The notes beneath the pieces were generated by a model. It searched no databases. It saw only the letters and a program-made list of their open reading frames with translations, and was not told where the DNA came from. A program made the position numbers and the translations under genes. A DNA stretch of 24,353 nucleotides from SIG603 sp964370405 (GTDB taxonomy: Bacteria > Bacillota > Clostridia > Oscillospirales > Acutalibacteraceae), in contig CAYJJB010000028.1 in NCBI GenBank assembly GCA_964370405.1, positions 1-24,353 of the forward strand, written 5' to 3'. Shown one piece after another: positions 15,683 to 23,171 of the stretch (position 1 is the stretch's first letter; each line of letters begins with the position of its first letter).

Positions 15683-17017
15683 TTATGCAAGTCCTGCCTC
15701 TATTAAGTTTTGGTTGTGCTTATCTATATTATTTGCATAATACGGTGTGCCATCGCTGCTGTGAGCAAAATATAGATAATCTGTATCACTTGGGTTAAGC
15801 GCTGCATTTATAGCTGCCATACCTGGGCTTGCAATAGCACCTGCTGGAAGCCCTTGAATATCATAAGTGTTGTAAGTGCTTACATAGTCTGCGCCAACAC
15901 TCTCAGGAATAGTATCTCTTGTTTTATATGGATAGAAAATTGTAGAGTCACAATCTAGTGAGTATATTGAATGCTGTGCACCAAAGTCTAAACGATTGTG
16001 AAGTACTGATGATACATTTAACATGTCATCTGCATTTGCAGCTTCACGCTGAATAATTGATGCAAGTACAATAACCTCATCAAGCGTCATTCCCGATGCA
16101 TTGACTTGATCTAATACATCTTTGGTGATTTTTGATTGGAAGTTTGTTAAGAATTTACCTATAATTACATCCACATCCTCACCCTTATAGAAATCATAGG
16201 TATCAGGGAACATATAACCCTCAAGCGTATAATATCGCTCTTCTTCATTTTCAATATATGAAATCATATCATAATCATCATAATTGGTGGTTTTTGCTGC
16301 TGCAAGTAGTTCCTGCGCATCAATAACTCCATTTTCTTCAAGTAGGTTTGCCATATCAAGAATATTCATACCCTCAGTAAATGTAAGTCTTACAACTTCC
16401 AAATTATTTGGTCCTGCTTGTACCATGTTTATAATTTCTTCATAATCAAGATTTGTCGCTATCTCGTACGAACCATGCTGAGTATACTCAGGGCTTGTGG
16501 TAAGCTCTGCATAAATTTCAAAAAATGTAGGTTGATCAATAACTTCGCCCTCATGCAAAATTTCTGCAAGTTCTTCAAATGAAGTATTTTCAGGAATATT
16601 AATTATAGTAGTCGCCGCCTCTTCTCTTCCTACAGCAAACAAGTCATTAGAACCTAAAATAAGAAAACTAGCAGCACTTAAAGACACAAGTATTACCATA
16701 CATATCCACACAAGCCTAAAAATTCTTCTATTTTTTATTGATTTTATCTTATCTCTTTTTTTATGTTCTCTTTTTAAATCTTTTGATTTTTTTTCAGAAT
16801 AATAAACACTGGCACCTATGTCTTGCGATGCAATTGACCCAGTGTTTGAACTTACCTTTGCATTTCCTTTTAAATTTTGATTATTAATGTCTAAATCATT
16901 GACCGTATTGTACACTTCGTCTTCAATATTAACATTAAATTCTTCAACACTTTTCTTCTCATAATCCATATTTTTATCAAATGAATTATTTTGAGGATAG
17001 TTTTTATTCTCGTCCAT
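15683..17017 (-). CDS. mltG: Endolytic transglycosylase MltG
   Basis: MltG cleaves nascent glycan strands near the membrane and so sets peptidoglycan strand length. The 444-residue protein has a long, charged, Asn-rich cytoplasmic tail (1-97), one membrane segment (about 99-122), a LysM-like subdomain (about 135-205) and the YceG catalytic domain. Key segments are LEGYMFPDTYDF (265-276), ASIIQREA with the catalytic Glu325, the region around LDCDSTIFYPY, and a C-terminal GLPAGAIASPGMAAINAALNP. The cytoplasmic tail of about 97 residues is much longer than in Escherichia coli and typical of Gram-positive MltG. A GGAG site lies 9 nt before the ATG. It lies between the folate cyclo-ligase gene (34 nt upstream) and the U32 gene. 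Confidence 0.95.
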   Translation of the reverse strand: MDENKNYPQNNSFDKNMDYEKKSVEEFNVNIEDEVYNTVNDLDINNQNLKGNAKVSSNTGSIASQDIGASVYYSEKKSKDLKREHKKRDKIKSIKNRRIFRLVWICMVILVSLSAASFLILGSNDLFAVGREEAATTIINIPENTSFEELAEILHEGEVIDQPTFFEIYAELTTSPEYTQHGSYEIATNLDYEEIINMVQAGPNNLEVVRLTFTEGMNILDMANLLEENGVIDAQELLAAAKTTNYDDYDMISYIENEEERYYTLEGYMFPDTYDFYKGEDVDVIIGKFLTNFQSKITKDVLDQVNASGMTLDEVIVLASIIQREAANADDMLNVSSVLHNRLDFGAQHSIYSLDCDSTIFYPYKTRDTIPESVGADYVSTYNTYDIQGLPAGAIASPGMAAINAALNPSDTDYLYFAHSSDGTPYYANNIDKHNQNLIEAGLA

Positions 17018-17051
17018 CTCTATTTCTCCAATCTTGGATTAATGCTTAACA

Positions 17052-17606
17052 TCAATCACTAATAACATAATTCATATAAAAGTCAAATTCATCAGTAGGT
17101 AAGTGTTCTAAAATTTGCTCTTTAAAACACAGTCCTATGCAAATTCCTTTATAATTTTCTAAATACTTATCATAATATCCTTTTCCTCGTCCAAGCCTTG
17201 CTCCATTTTTTGAAAAAGCTAGTCCTGGCACTAAGCAAAGTGAATTTACACTATTTGCACAGTCAAATTTTTTTGACTTACTTTTTGGCTCTCTTATATT
17301 ATAAGCACCAATTTCAAGCTCAGCAATATTATCAACCTTATAAAAATGCATCTCATTGCTTTCCTTTTCACATCTTGGAAAATATACACTTTTATTTTTT
17401 GACAAAAGGTATTTAAAAAGCTTCATCATATCAGGCTCTAATGAAAGGTTTGAGAATATTAGTATTTCATTGCGCATCAATATATTCTCGTCTTGTATAA
17501 GTTTTTGGAAAATTATATTATTCTTTTCTTCTATATTATTTAAAAAAGACAGTTTGTCTTTAATTTTCTTTCTAATTTCAGCCTTCTGTGCATTAGTGTC
17601 CAACAT
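17052..17606 (-). CDS. 5-formyltetrahydrofolate cyclo-ligase
   Basis: This enzyme uses ATP to convert 5-formyl-THF, a dead-end storage form, to 5,10-methenyl-THF and so returns it to one-carbon metabolism. The product is 184 residues, normal length. The family signature appears as LVPGLAFSKNGARLGRGKGY (125-144) with YYDKYL after it. The N-terminal helix AEIRKKIKDKL and the YFPRCEKESNEMHFY segment also match. The start codon shares one base with the upstream stop (TAATG), indicating coupling to the DJ-1 family gene. Placement in an operon with thyX and tmk fits a folate/dTMP theme, since ThyX consumes methylene-THF. Confidence 0.93.
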   Translation of the reverse strand: MLDTNAQKAEIRKKIKDKLSFLNNIEEKNNIIFQKLIQDENILMRNEILIFSNLSLEPDMMKLFKYLLSKNKSVYFPRCEKESNEMHFYKVDNIAELEIGAYNIREPKSKSKKFDCANSVNSLCLVPGLAFSKNGARLGRGKGYYDKYLENYKGICIGLCFKEQILEHLPTDEFDFYMNYVISD

Positions 17607-18148
17607 TAGTTTTTACACTGCATCGCACAAAACAGTTTATTCGCTTTCTCTTTAGAGTCAAATAACTCAACAATTTTCAGTGCAAAATCAATGCTCACTC
17701 CAGCACCTTTTGCAGTTATTATTTTGCCATCAACGCTCACATTTTCACCTGTATAGTTTGCACCATTTAACTGGGTATCAAATCCTGGATAGCAGGTGAC
17801 ATTTTTACCCTTCAGTAAATTCATATGTCCTAATATTGACGGCGCTGCACATATTGCACAAATAAATTTATCATTTCTGGCGCAGTAATCTACAACAGTT
17901 TTTAGAAGTGGTTCTGCCTCTAAATTAAGTGTTCCAGGTATTCCGCCTGGCAGTATTATCATTTCCATATCATCTGTACTTATATCTTTAATTTGCATAT
18001 CTGCAAAAACTTTTATTGCGTGAGAGCCCTGTATTACATCAGAACCTATACCTACTGTCTTAATGTCAAGTTCTGCACGTCTTATAATATCTAAAGTCGC
18101 CAGCGCCTCTATTTCTTCAAATCCATCTGCTAAAAACATATAAATCAT
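17606..18148 (-). CDS. DJ-1/PfpI family protein (YajL/ThiJ type)
   Basis: This is a small cytoplasmic protein of the DJ-1 superfamily, whose members act on reactive carbonyls (glyoxalase III-like activity; a deglycase role is debated) or respond to oxidation. The product is 180 residues, the family's usual size. The nucleophile-elbow cysteine is C100 in AICAAP, and the partner glutamate that tunes it is E14 in GFEEIEA. LPGG (67-70) and GAGVSIDFALKIVE complete the fold. It lies 3 nt after tmk and overlaps the cyclo-ligase start by one base. The exact substrate cannot be inferred; confidence applies to the family. Confidence 0.92.
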   Translation of the reverse strand: MIYMFLADGFEEIEALATLDIIRRAELDIKTVGIGSDVIQGSHAIKVFADMQIKDISTDDMEMIILPGGIPGTLNLEAEPLLKTVVDYCARNDKFICAICAAPSILGHMNLLKGKNVTCYPGFDTQLNGANYTGENVSVDGKIITAKGAGVSIDFALKIVELFDSKEKANKLFCAMQCKN

Positions 18149-18151
18149 AAC

Positions 18152-18811
18152 TTACACCACTCTCTTTAAAGTATTAAAAATTTCTTCTTCTATATCGTCC
18201 ATATCACGGGGCATATCGCCTTTTGCGCATGAAATTATAGTCCATCCCAATTTTTCTGCAGCAAAAAACGCACACTCCCTACATTTAATTAAAAACTCTA
18301 CATTTTTTTCATGTATATCTTTTTTCGTTTCATCTCCCTTATACCTCACCTTCAATAACTCTTGCGATACTAAAGGAGGCATGTCAAGATATATGACATG
18401 TAAAGGTTTTGGAAGACCCATTTTATTGTACTCTAAATCTTCTACCCAGTCTATAAAATTCGCCCATTCCTCTTTTGGAAGTTTTGACATTTGAAAAACT
18501 ATGTTAGATGTGGTATACCTGTCTGCAATAACCATATCTCCATTATCAAGATATTTACCCCAATGTTTTTTATAGCTTGCAAACCTATCAACCGCATAGA
18601 AGACACAGCCCGAATACGGGTTCACATCTCCTGGATTTTCTCCAAACTCACCACCTAAATACATTTTAACAAGTGACGATGACGGTGAGTCGTAATCTGG
18701 AAAACTTATTTTATGTGTAGTTTTGCCACTTTTTACAAGCCTTAGTCTAAGTCTTTCAATTTGAGTACCTTTTCCACTTGCATCTAAACCCTCTATAACT
18801 ACAAAACTCAA
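18152..18811 (-). CDS. tmk: Thymidylate kinase (dTMP kinase), GKGT P-loop subtype
   Basis: It phosphorylates dTMP to dTDP with ATP, the step after ThyX in dTTP synthesis. The product is 219 residues. The P-loop is GLDASGKGT at 8-16, with Gly after the Lys and Thr next, rather than the commoner Lys-Thr/Ser-Thr. Other Tmk landmarks are DRF (75-77, base binding) and DRYTTSN (97-103). The start is TTG at 18809-18811: it overlaps the thyX stop in a TTGA arrangement, and an AGGTGG site sits 5 nt upstream. There is no ATG nearby. The thyX-tmk coupling puts two successive pathway steps under joint translation. Divergent motifs suggest a clade-specific kinase. Activity on dTMP is inferred from family and context. 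Confidence 0.88.
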   Translation of the reverse strand: MSFVVIEGLDASGKGTQIERLRLRLVKSGKTTHKISFPDYDSPSSSLVKMYLGGEFGENPGDVNPYSGCVFYAVDRFASYKKHWGKYLDNGDMVIADRYTTSNIVFQMSKLPKEEWANFIDWVEDLEYNKMGLPKPLHVIYLDMPPLVSQELLKVRYKGDETKKDIHEKNVEFLIKCRECAFFAAEKLGWTIISCAKGDMPRDMDDIEEEIFNTLKRVV

Positions 18812-19578
18812 TTTTCCACCTCACTCTTGAGATATTTCTCTTTCATTTCTTTCATTTTGCCACAGCTCATTTTACCCTCAGGACATACCCCTCCCACACA
18901 TGGAGGTCCTGACTTTTTAAAGAGAGTAGGTGATACTTTTTTCACTTCCATAAGCATCAAATCCGCCATTTCACGGATTTCCCACTGCGCTCTGTGACAA
19001 CACCTGTGGGCAAAAAAGTTTTTAAGGCTTCTTGCATTAAATGTGCAAACAAGCTTTGTGGTGCAAGCATTTGGCAATACAAACCTTGCGTCTTCAATAG
19101 CTTTTTTCTCGGCATTTCTCTTAGCGACTTTTTCATCCATTCCATTTTTCATCATATCATTAAAATGTTTATCAAAAAGCACTTTACTTAGTGCTTCGTA
19201 CTGCTTTTGGTCATCTGCCATGGCTTTTAAGTAAATTTCTTTCGCTTCTTTTATATCATTAATTTCTGGAGGAATAACAAATTCAAATGCACTTTCCTTA
19301 ACATATCTTTGACTTTGCACGCTAAATGATGCAATTCTATGCCTTGTAAGCTGTGCTAAAAGCGAACGTGACACACCTTCTATACCAAAAGTATAATTTG
19401 CATGTTCAATAGGGCTTTCATGTCCAATTTCAGAAAGCATTTGTAAAAAGCTCTCTGTTTTTTCATCACTTAAGCCCTCGGACACTGTGTCAATGCTAGA
19501 TGGCGAGTAACAAAGCTTTGCGGCTGTCGCTATCGTTTTTTCTGGACTTGGTGTATATGTCAAAAGTTGTACATTCAT
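18808..19578 (-). CDS. thyX: FAD-dependent thymidylate synthase ThyX
   Basis: ThyX makes dTMP from dUMP with methylene-THF and uses reduced flavin (NADPH via FAD) as reductant, releasing THF rather than dihydrofolate. The product is 256 residues. The ThyX motif is at 79-91 (RHRIASFSVQSQR), preceded by IGHESPIEHANYTF. The catalytic/substrate segment is NARSLKNFFAHRCCHRAQWEIR. A C-terminal extension holds a Cys cluster (PPCVGGVCPEGKMSC) and a Lys-rich end, which is unusual compared with minimal ThyX. GAGAGGAAA lies 7 nt before the ATG. It is 26 nt downstream of the oxidoreductase gamma subunit and overlaps tmk. No thyA is in the window. Confidence 0.96.
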   Translation of the reverse strand: MNVQLLTYTPSPEKTIATAAKLCYSPSSIDTVSEGLSDEKTESFLQMLSEIGHESPIEHANYTFGIEGVSRSLLAQLTRHRIASFSVQSQRYVKESAFEFVIPPEINDIKEAKEIYLKAMADDQKQYEALSKVLFDKHFNDMMKNGMDEKVAKRNAEKKAIEDARFVLPNACTTKLVCTFNARSLKNFFAHRCCHRAQWEIREMADLMLMEVKKVSPTLFKKSGPPCVGGVCPEGKMSCGKMKEMKEKYLKSEVEN

Positions 19579-19604
19579 TTGTTATTTCCTCTCAATTTAA
19601 ATGC

Positions 19605-20135
19605 TTAGTTTTCTCCAATTTCAAGCGCTTTCATGTTAAGCTTTATCAAATGTTCCTTTGTTTTTGGCACACAGGACTTAATAGCTTTAACTAGTGTTTC
19701 TCTTGAGCAAAACTGTGTTTCTTTTTGTAATTTTCCTATAAGTATAATATTTGCAAGACCTACTAAATCGTTTTCTTGTGCAAGTTTTGTAGCAGGCATT
19801 TCAAAAATATTTACATCATCTCTTTTTGTATAACCACTTACGATAGAGCTGTCAACTATAACAGTGCCACCAGATTTTACTTCGCCAATAAATTTTTCAT
19901 ACGATGGCAAATTCATAGCAATTAAAACATCTGGATTCATAACAAGTGGCGAACCTATTGCTTTATCAGACACGCAAACAGAACAGTTTGCCGTGCCACC
20001 TCTCATTTCAGGTCCATATGATGGAAGCCATGAAACCTCTTTTTCTTCAGTAAGTCCAGCATATGCTACAACTTTAGCTGAAAACAAAATTCCTTGTCCG
20101 CCAAAGCCTGCAAATATCATGTCTAAATTTTTCAT
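19605..20135 (-). CDS. 2-oxoacid:ferredoxin oxidoreductase, gamma subunit (KorC/VorA-like)
   Basis: This is the gamma subunit of the CoA-dependent 2-oxoacid:ferredoxin oxidoreductase. The product is 176 residues, the usual size. It carries the family start MIFAGFGGQGILFSAKVVAYA (written here in short as GFGGQGI), then SWLPSYGPEMRGGTANC and VLIAMN. It overlaps the beta subunit by 4 nt (ATGA), so translation is coupled. It completes the set delta-alpha-beta-gamma at 22141-19605. The complex transfers electrons from branched or other 2-oxoacids to ferredoxin, making acyl-CoA and CO2 (or the reverse reaction). Which 2-oxoacid is used is not decidable from this subunit. Confidence 0.92.
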   Translation of the reverse strand: MKNLDMIFAGFGGQGILFSAKVVAYAGLTEEKEVSWLPSYGPEMRGGTANCSVCVSDKAIGSPLVMNPDVLIAMNLPSYEKFIGEVKSGGTVIVDSSIVSGYTKRDDVNIFEMPATKLAQENDLVGLANIILIGKLQKETQFCSRETLVKAIKSCVPKTKEHLIKLNMKALEIGEN

Positions 20136-20836
20136 ACACTCTTTACCCCCTTGTCTTTGTAAGTTCCAAGTGGATAGTGCGGTACCATATTATCATTAAG
20201 CCATTTTAAAGACTCTATTGGTGTCATACCCCAGTTTGTAGGACATGTAGAAAGTACTTCTATAATACAGTATCCTTTTCCATCAATTTGATACTCGAAA
20301 GCTTTTTTAATAGCTTTTTTTGCTTCTCTTACACTTTTAACATCGTCTACTTTAACTCTTTGCGCCAGAGCAACACCATCTAAAGTTGATAACATTTCAC
20401 AGACTTTTATTGGATAACCAGCAGTGCTTACATCACGACCATAAGGACTTGTTTGCGTTACTTGTCCTGCAAGGCTAGTAGGCGCCATTTGGCCACCTGT
20501 CATGCCATAAATTGCATTGTTTACGAATATAGCAACAATATTTTCACCTCTTGCTGCCGCATGCACAGTTTCTGCTGTTCCAATAGCCGCAAGGTCACCA
20601 TCACCTTGATAGGTAAACACAGTGCCATCTGGTACTGCTCTTTTAATACCTGTTGCCACAGCCTGTGCTCTTCCGTGTGGAGCCTGAACCATGTCGCAGT
20701 TAAAATAATTATATGAAAAAACAGAGCAACCAACCGACGCCACACCTATGCTTTTTCCTAAAACCCCAAGCTCTTCAAGGCTTTCGGCAACTAGTTTATG
20801 TATAATTCCATGAGTACAACCGGGACAGTAGTGCAT
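20132..20836 (-). CDS. 2-oxoacid:ferredoxin oxidoreductase, beta (TPP-binding) subunit (KorB-like), N-terminus uncertain
   Basis: This subunit holds the thiamine diphosphate site. The TPP/Mg motif is GDGD (78-81) with NNAIYGMTGGQ (106-116); HYCPGCTHG (2-10) begins the protein. The ATG at 20834-20836 is the only standard start codon in this open frame, giving 234 residues. However, the codons just upstream, in frame and without a stop back to 20884, encode QYKKSAGLTDAQ, which resembles the conserved N-terminal LTDAxMHYCPGC context of the family. The real protein may be 8-16 residues longer, started from a non-standard codon or after an unnoticed sequence error. No good ribosome-binding site precedes the ATG (GGGA about 12 nt away). 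The stop overlaps the gamma start. Confidence 0.9.
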   Translation of the reverse strand: MHYCPGCTHGIIHKLVAESLEELGVLGKSIGVASVGCSVFSYNYFNCDMVQAPHGRAQAVATGIKRAVPDGTVFTYQGDGDLAAIGTAETVHAAARGENIVAIFVNNAIYGMTGGQMAPTSLAGQVTQTSPYGRDVSTAGYPIKVCEMLSTLDGVALAQRVKVDDVKSVREAKKAIKKAFEYQIDGKGYCIIEVLSTCPTNWGMTPIESLKWLNDNMVPHYPLGTYKDKGVKSV

Positions 20837-20864
20837 TTGTGCATCTGTAAGTCCCGCACTTTTT

Positions 20865-21908
20865 TTATACTGATTTAATTTTTTCTAATATTTCACTTGG
20901 TGTAGGTATTACACCACCTGTGCGACCATAAAAATCAACAGGCACTTTATTATTTACTGCAAGTCTTACATCATCTACCATTTGTCCCATGCTCATTTCT
21001 ACCACAAGCATATTTTTTGTAGTTTGGGCATTTTCTTTTATAACATCATTTGGGAAAGGCCAAAGACTTATAGGTCTAATCATACCAACTTTTAAGCCCT
21101 CTTCACGAGCCATATTTACAGCACTTCTTACAACACGAGAAGATGCACCATATGCAACAATAGTTAAATCAGCATCTTGTGTCAAATAGCTTTCTGACAT
21201 TTGATGATTTTTCTCAATTACTTCATACTTTTTATATCTCTCTTTAATCAAGTCTTCAAGAACCGTCGGTGTAATATAAAGCGAGTTTGCAATATTCCTC
21301 TCTCTTTTATCTCTGTGTCCATTTGTCGCCCATGGTTTATCTATAGTGTTATCAGTTCCTATTTCAGGTAAGTCAACAGGCTCCATCATTTGTCCAAGCA
21401 TTCCATCTGCTAAAATCATTGCAGGCATTCTATAAGTATCAGCCAAATCAAATGAAGTTGATACTAAGTCCACCATTTCTTGTACGGTTGAAGGTGCAAA
21501 AACTAATAGATGAAAATCTCCATGTCCTACAGACTTTGTCGCTTGCCAGTAGTCAGCTTGTGACGGCTGTATTCCGCCAAGCCCTGGTCCGCCACGTTGG
21601 ATATTTATTATAAGCGCAGGCAAATCAGAGCCTGCCATATATGATATACATTCGCTCTTTAGGCTAATTCCTGGTGATGATGAAGATGTCATAGCCCTGA
21701 CACCTGATGCAGCTGCACCCAAAACCATGTTAGCCGCCCCTATTTCAGATTCTGCTTGCAAGTATGTACCACCATGTTTTGGCATCATTTTTGCCATGTA
21801 AGCTGCAAGCTCTGTTTGTGGAGTAATTGGATAACCAAAAAAATGTCTGCACCCTGCCCTTATCGCCGCTTCAGCGAGTGCTTCGTTGCCTTTCATTAAT
21901 ACCTTCAT
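20865..21908 (-). CDS. vorB: 2-oxoacid:ferredoxin oxidoreductase, alpha subunit (VorB/KorA type)
   Basis: The alpha subunit carries the pyrimidine-binding half of the TPP site and the CoA interface. The product is 347 residues. It has KGNEALAEAAIRAGCRHFFGYPITPQTE (core GYPITPQTE at about 25-33), YLQAESEIGA, TSSSSPGISL and the RGGPGLGGIQPSQADYWQ segment. This matches proteins usually called 3-methyl-2-oxobutanoate dehydrogenase subunit VorB or 2-oxoglutarate KorA. These names are not separable by sequence alone. GGAGAG precedes the ATG by 7 nt. It lies 26 nt after the ferredoxin-like delta subunit and 28 nt before the beta subunit ATG. Confidence 0.92.
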   Translation of the reverse strand: MKVLMKGNEALAEAAIRAGCRHFFGYPITPQTELAAYMAKMMPKHGGTYLQAESEIGAANMVLGAAASGVRAMTSSSSPGISLKSECISYMAGSDLPALIINIQRGGPGLGGIQPSQADYWQATKSVGHGDFHLLVFAPSTVQEMVDLVSTSFDLADTYRMPAMILADGMLGQMMEPVDLPEIGTDNTIDKPWATNGHRDKRERNIANSLYITPTVLEDLIKERYKKYEVIEKNHQMSESYLTQDADLTIVAYGASSRVVRSAVNMAREEGLKVGMIRPISLWPFPNDVIKENAQTTKNMLVVEMSMGQMVDDVRLAVNNKVPVDFYGRTGGVIPTPSEILEKIKSV

Positions 21909-21934
21909 AAAACGCTCTCCATTCTTAAAATTTA

Positions 21935-22141
21935 TTATTTTTCAACACTGATAGCACTGTCTGGACACATAGTTGCACAAAATGCACAAGCTATACATTT
22001 TTCCATTTCAGTAATAGTTGCAGGACGATAACCCTTAGCGTTAAATTTCTCTTCGCTTAAAGAAATTATCTTTTTTGGACATGCTACAACACACATTTTA
22101 CAGCCTTTGCAAATATTTTCATCAATAATAACTTTTGCCAT
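21935..22141 (-). CDS. 2x4Fe-4S ferredoxin-type delta subunit of the 2-oxoacid oxidoreductase
   Basis: This is a 68-residue dicluster ferredoxin. Two motifs are complete: CKGCKMCVVACP (11-22) and CIACAFCATMCP (49-60), each CxxCxxCxxxCP, enough for two 4Fe-4S clusters. It probably passes electrons from the TPP subunit to free ferredoxin. A strong TAGGAGGAAAA site precedes the ATG. It is placed before the alpha subunit, as in four-subunit VOR/KOR operons, and 29 nt after the P-loop ATPase gene. Confidence 0.94.
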   Translation of the reverse strand: MAKVIIDENICKGCKMCVVACPKKIISLSEEKFNAKGYRPATITEMEKCIACAFCATMCPDSAISVEK

Positions 22142-22170
22142 AGTATTTTCCTCCTATATATTAAATTTAA

Positions 22171-22830
22171 TTATTCCCATAAAAACTTTACTTCTCTATT
22201 TATCAGTTTAATTTTTTCACTTGTATTTTCAACTTTTACAAAATTTGGAACTGTGGTATACAAACAAGGAAGCCCTGAAAGCTTTTCAACTTCTTTTGCA
22301 AATTCAAATGAATCTTCTACAGTCTTCCATGTGGTATTGATACCTAAATGAGAGTTATTGACAATTGCTGTTGCTTTAAGTCTTGACACAGCTTCAATCT
22401 CTCTTAAAATATTTATTGCATCTTTTGGTTTTGAAGATAACATTCTATACATATTAATTACATATATCATCTCATAACCATATTCTTCAATATTGGTTGC
22501 ATATGTACCCAAAACAGTTGCACCAACATCATCACCACCTACATCAACTATTACATTTAGCGCATTGTCACAAAAAATTTTTGACACGCTGCCTGAAAGC
22601 GATGGTATGTCTATGGTGCTTTTAGCGCCGTTTGGGGCAATTAAATCTATATTAAACTCATTAAGTTCATCTAAATAATCAGAAGATCTAAAGTACGGGT
22701 TTACTATATCAAAATCAACAAGAGTAGTCTTCTTATCTTTAGATGACTCTTTTGCAAGATTTAAGCACAAGTTAGTTTTTCCGCTTCCATAGTGCCCGCA
22801 AACAACAGTAATTTTGTTTTTACTATTCAC
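22171..22830 (-). CDS. P-loop ATPase of the ParA/MinD-like (SIMIBI) group, function unknown
   Basis: I do not know the function. The 219-residue protein has a Walker A GHYGSGKT at 12-19, a Walker A'-like DFDIVNPYFRS (39-49), as in deviant ParA/CooC-like ATPases, and Walker B-like NVIVDVGGDD (92-101). There are no membrane segments and no cysteine cluster. It begins with GTG (22828-22830), 6 nt after a strong AGGAGGT site, and is the first gene of the operon that continues with the four oxidoreductase subunits. By analogy to CooC/ArsA-type ATPases it may help mature or insert a metal or Fe-S centre, or may serve another role. That is inference from context only. A partition role is unlikely because no ParB or parS partner is seen. 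Confidence 0.88.
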   Translation of the reverse strand: MNSKNKITVVCGHYGSGKTNLCLNLAKESSKDKKTTLVDFDIVNPYFRSSDYLDELNEFNIDLIAPNGAKSTIDIPSLSGSVSKIFCDNALNVIVDVGGDDVGATVLGTYATNIEEYGYEMIYVINMYRMLSSKPKDAINILREIEAVSRLKATAIVNNSHLGINTTWKTVEDSFEFAKEVEKLSGLPCLYTTVPNFVKVENTSEKIKLINREVKFLWE

Positions 22831-22866
22831 TAATTGACCTCCTTTTATTAATGTTTAATCCAAGTA

Positions 22867-22895
22867 ATTATATCACAATCAATTTAAAAATTCAA
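22867..22895 (-). promoter_or_regulatory. Sigma-A promoter (extended -10) of the P-loop ATPase/oxidoreductase operon
   Basis: On the minus strand TTGAAT (22890-22895) and a perfect TATAAT (22867-22872) are 17 nt apart, with TG one base before the -10. It precedes the GTG start of the ATPase gene by 36 nt. The downstream genes (22830 to 14439) are spaced by at most 34 nt with several overlaps, consistent with one long transcript; internal promoters were not excluded. Confidence 0.8.
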
Positions 22896-22964
22896 GAATT
22901 TTTGCCATTTGATTTTTTCATACTTGCAAATCATTTATGCTAAACGCACTACTTGCACACACAT

Positions 22965-22971
22965 TTCGACA
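22965..22971 (-). promoter_or_regulatory. Candidate Spo0A box (perfect TGTCGAA on the minus strand)
   Basis: TTCGACA on the plus strand is the exact complement of the consensus 0A box TGTCGAA. It lies 69 nt upstream of the -35 of the vor operon promoter and about 55 nt before the possible plus-strand start near 23020. A 7-mer like this occurs by chance a few times in a 24-kb AT-rich window, so the evidence is modest. Its place beside a sporulation gene raises interest. Confidence 0.4.
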
Positions 22972-23060
22972 ATGTTTTTATTTAATTCATACTTTTTTTA
23001 TAAAATATATACTTAGATTTAATATTTATAAGTTACTCTTTAATCACGGGGAATCAAGAA

Positions 23061-23126
23061 ATGCTAAATAAAGCATTTTTATTAAATCTTGTTTTCACAT
23101 TTATACATACTGTCCGTATTTACTAA
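23061..23126 (+). CDS. Possible 21-residue hydrophobic peptide ORF (unproven)
   Basis: The ATG is preceded by GGGGAA at 8 nt. The product begins MLNKAFLLNLVFTF and ends in basic and aromatic residues, which suggests a tiny membrane peptide. The start codon lies inside a 7-bp hairpin (23059-23065 with 23072-23078), so initiation may be occluded. It would be transcribed from about 23020 and end at the 23172-23198 hairpin. I do not recognise it. Random AT-rich DNA easily yields such an ORF, so this is only a candidate. Confidence 0.2.
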   Translation: MLNKAFLLNLVFTFIHTVRIY

Positions 23127-23171
23127 AATTTGAAAAAATCACTTTTTATAAATATGGCAGACCAAAATTTC

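Noticed and set aside
18770..18787. Degenerate P-loop in tmk (Gly after the Walker Lys) as a sign of inactivity
   Set aside because: The next residue is Thr, and GKGT or GKAT variants are known to me in clostridial dTMP kinases; the DR motifs are intact. Unlike the DnaB change, it looks like a subtype trait.
22171..22830. Chromosome partition ParA
   Set aside because: No parB or parS-like repeats nearby, and the gene heads a metabolic operon.
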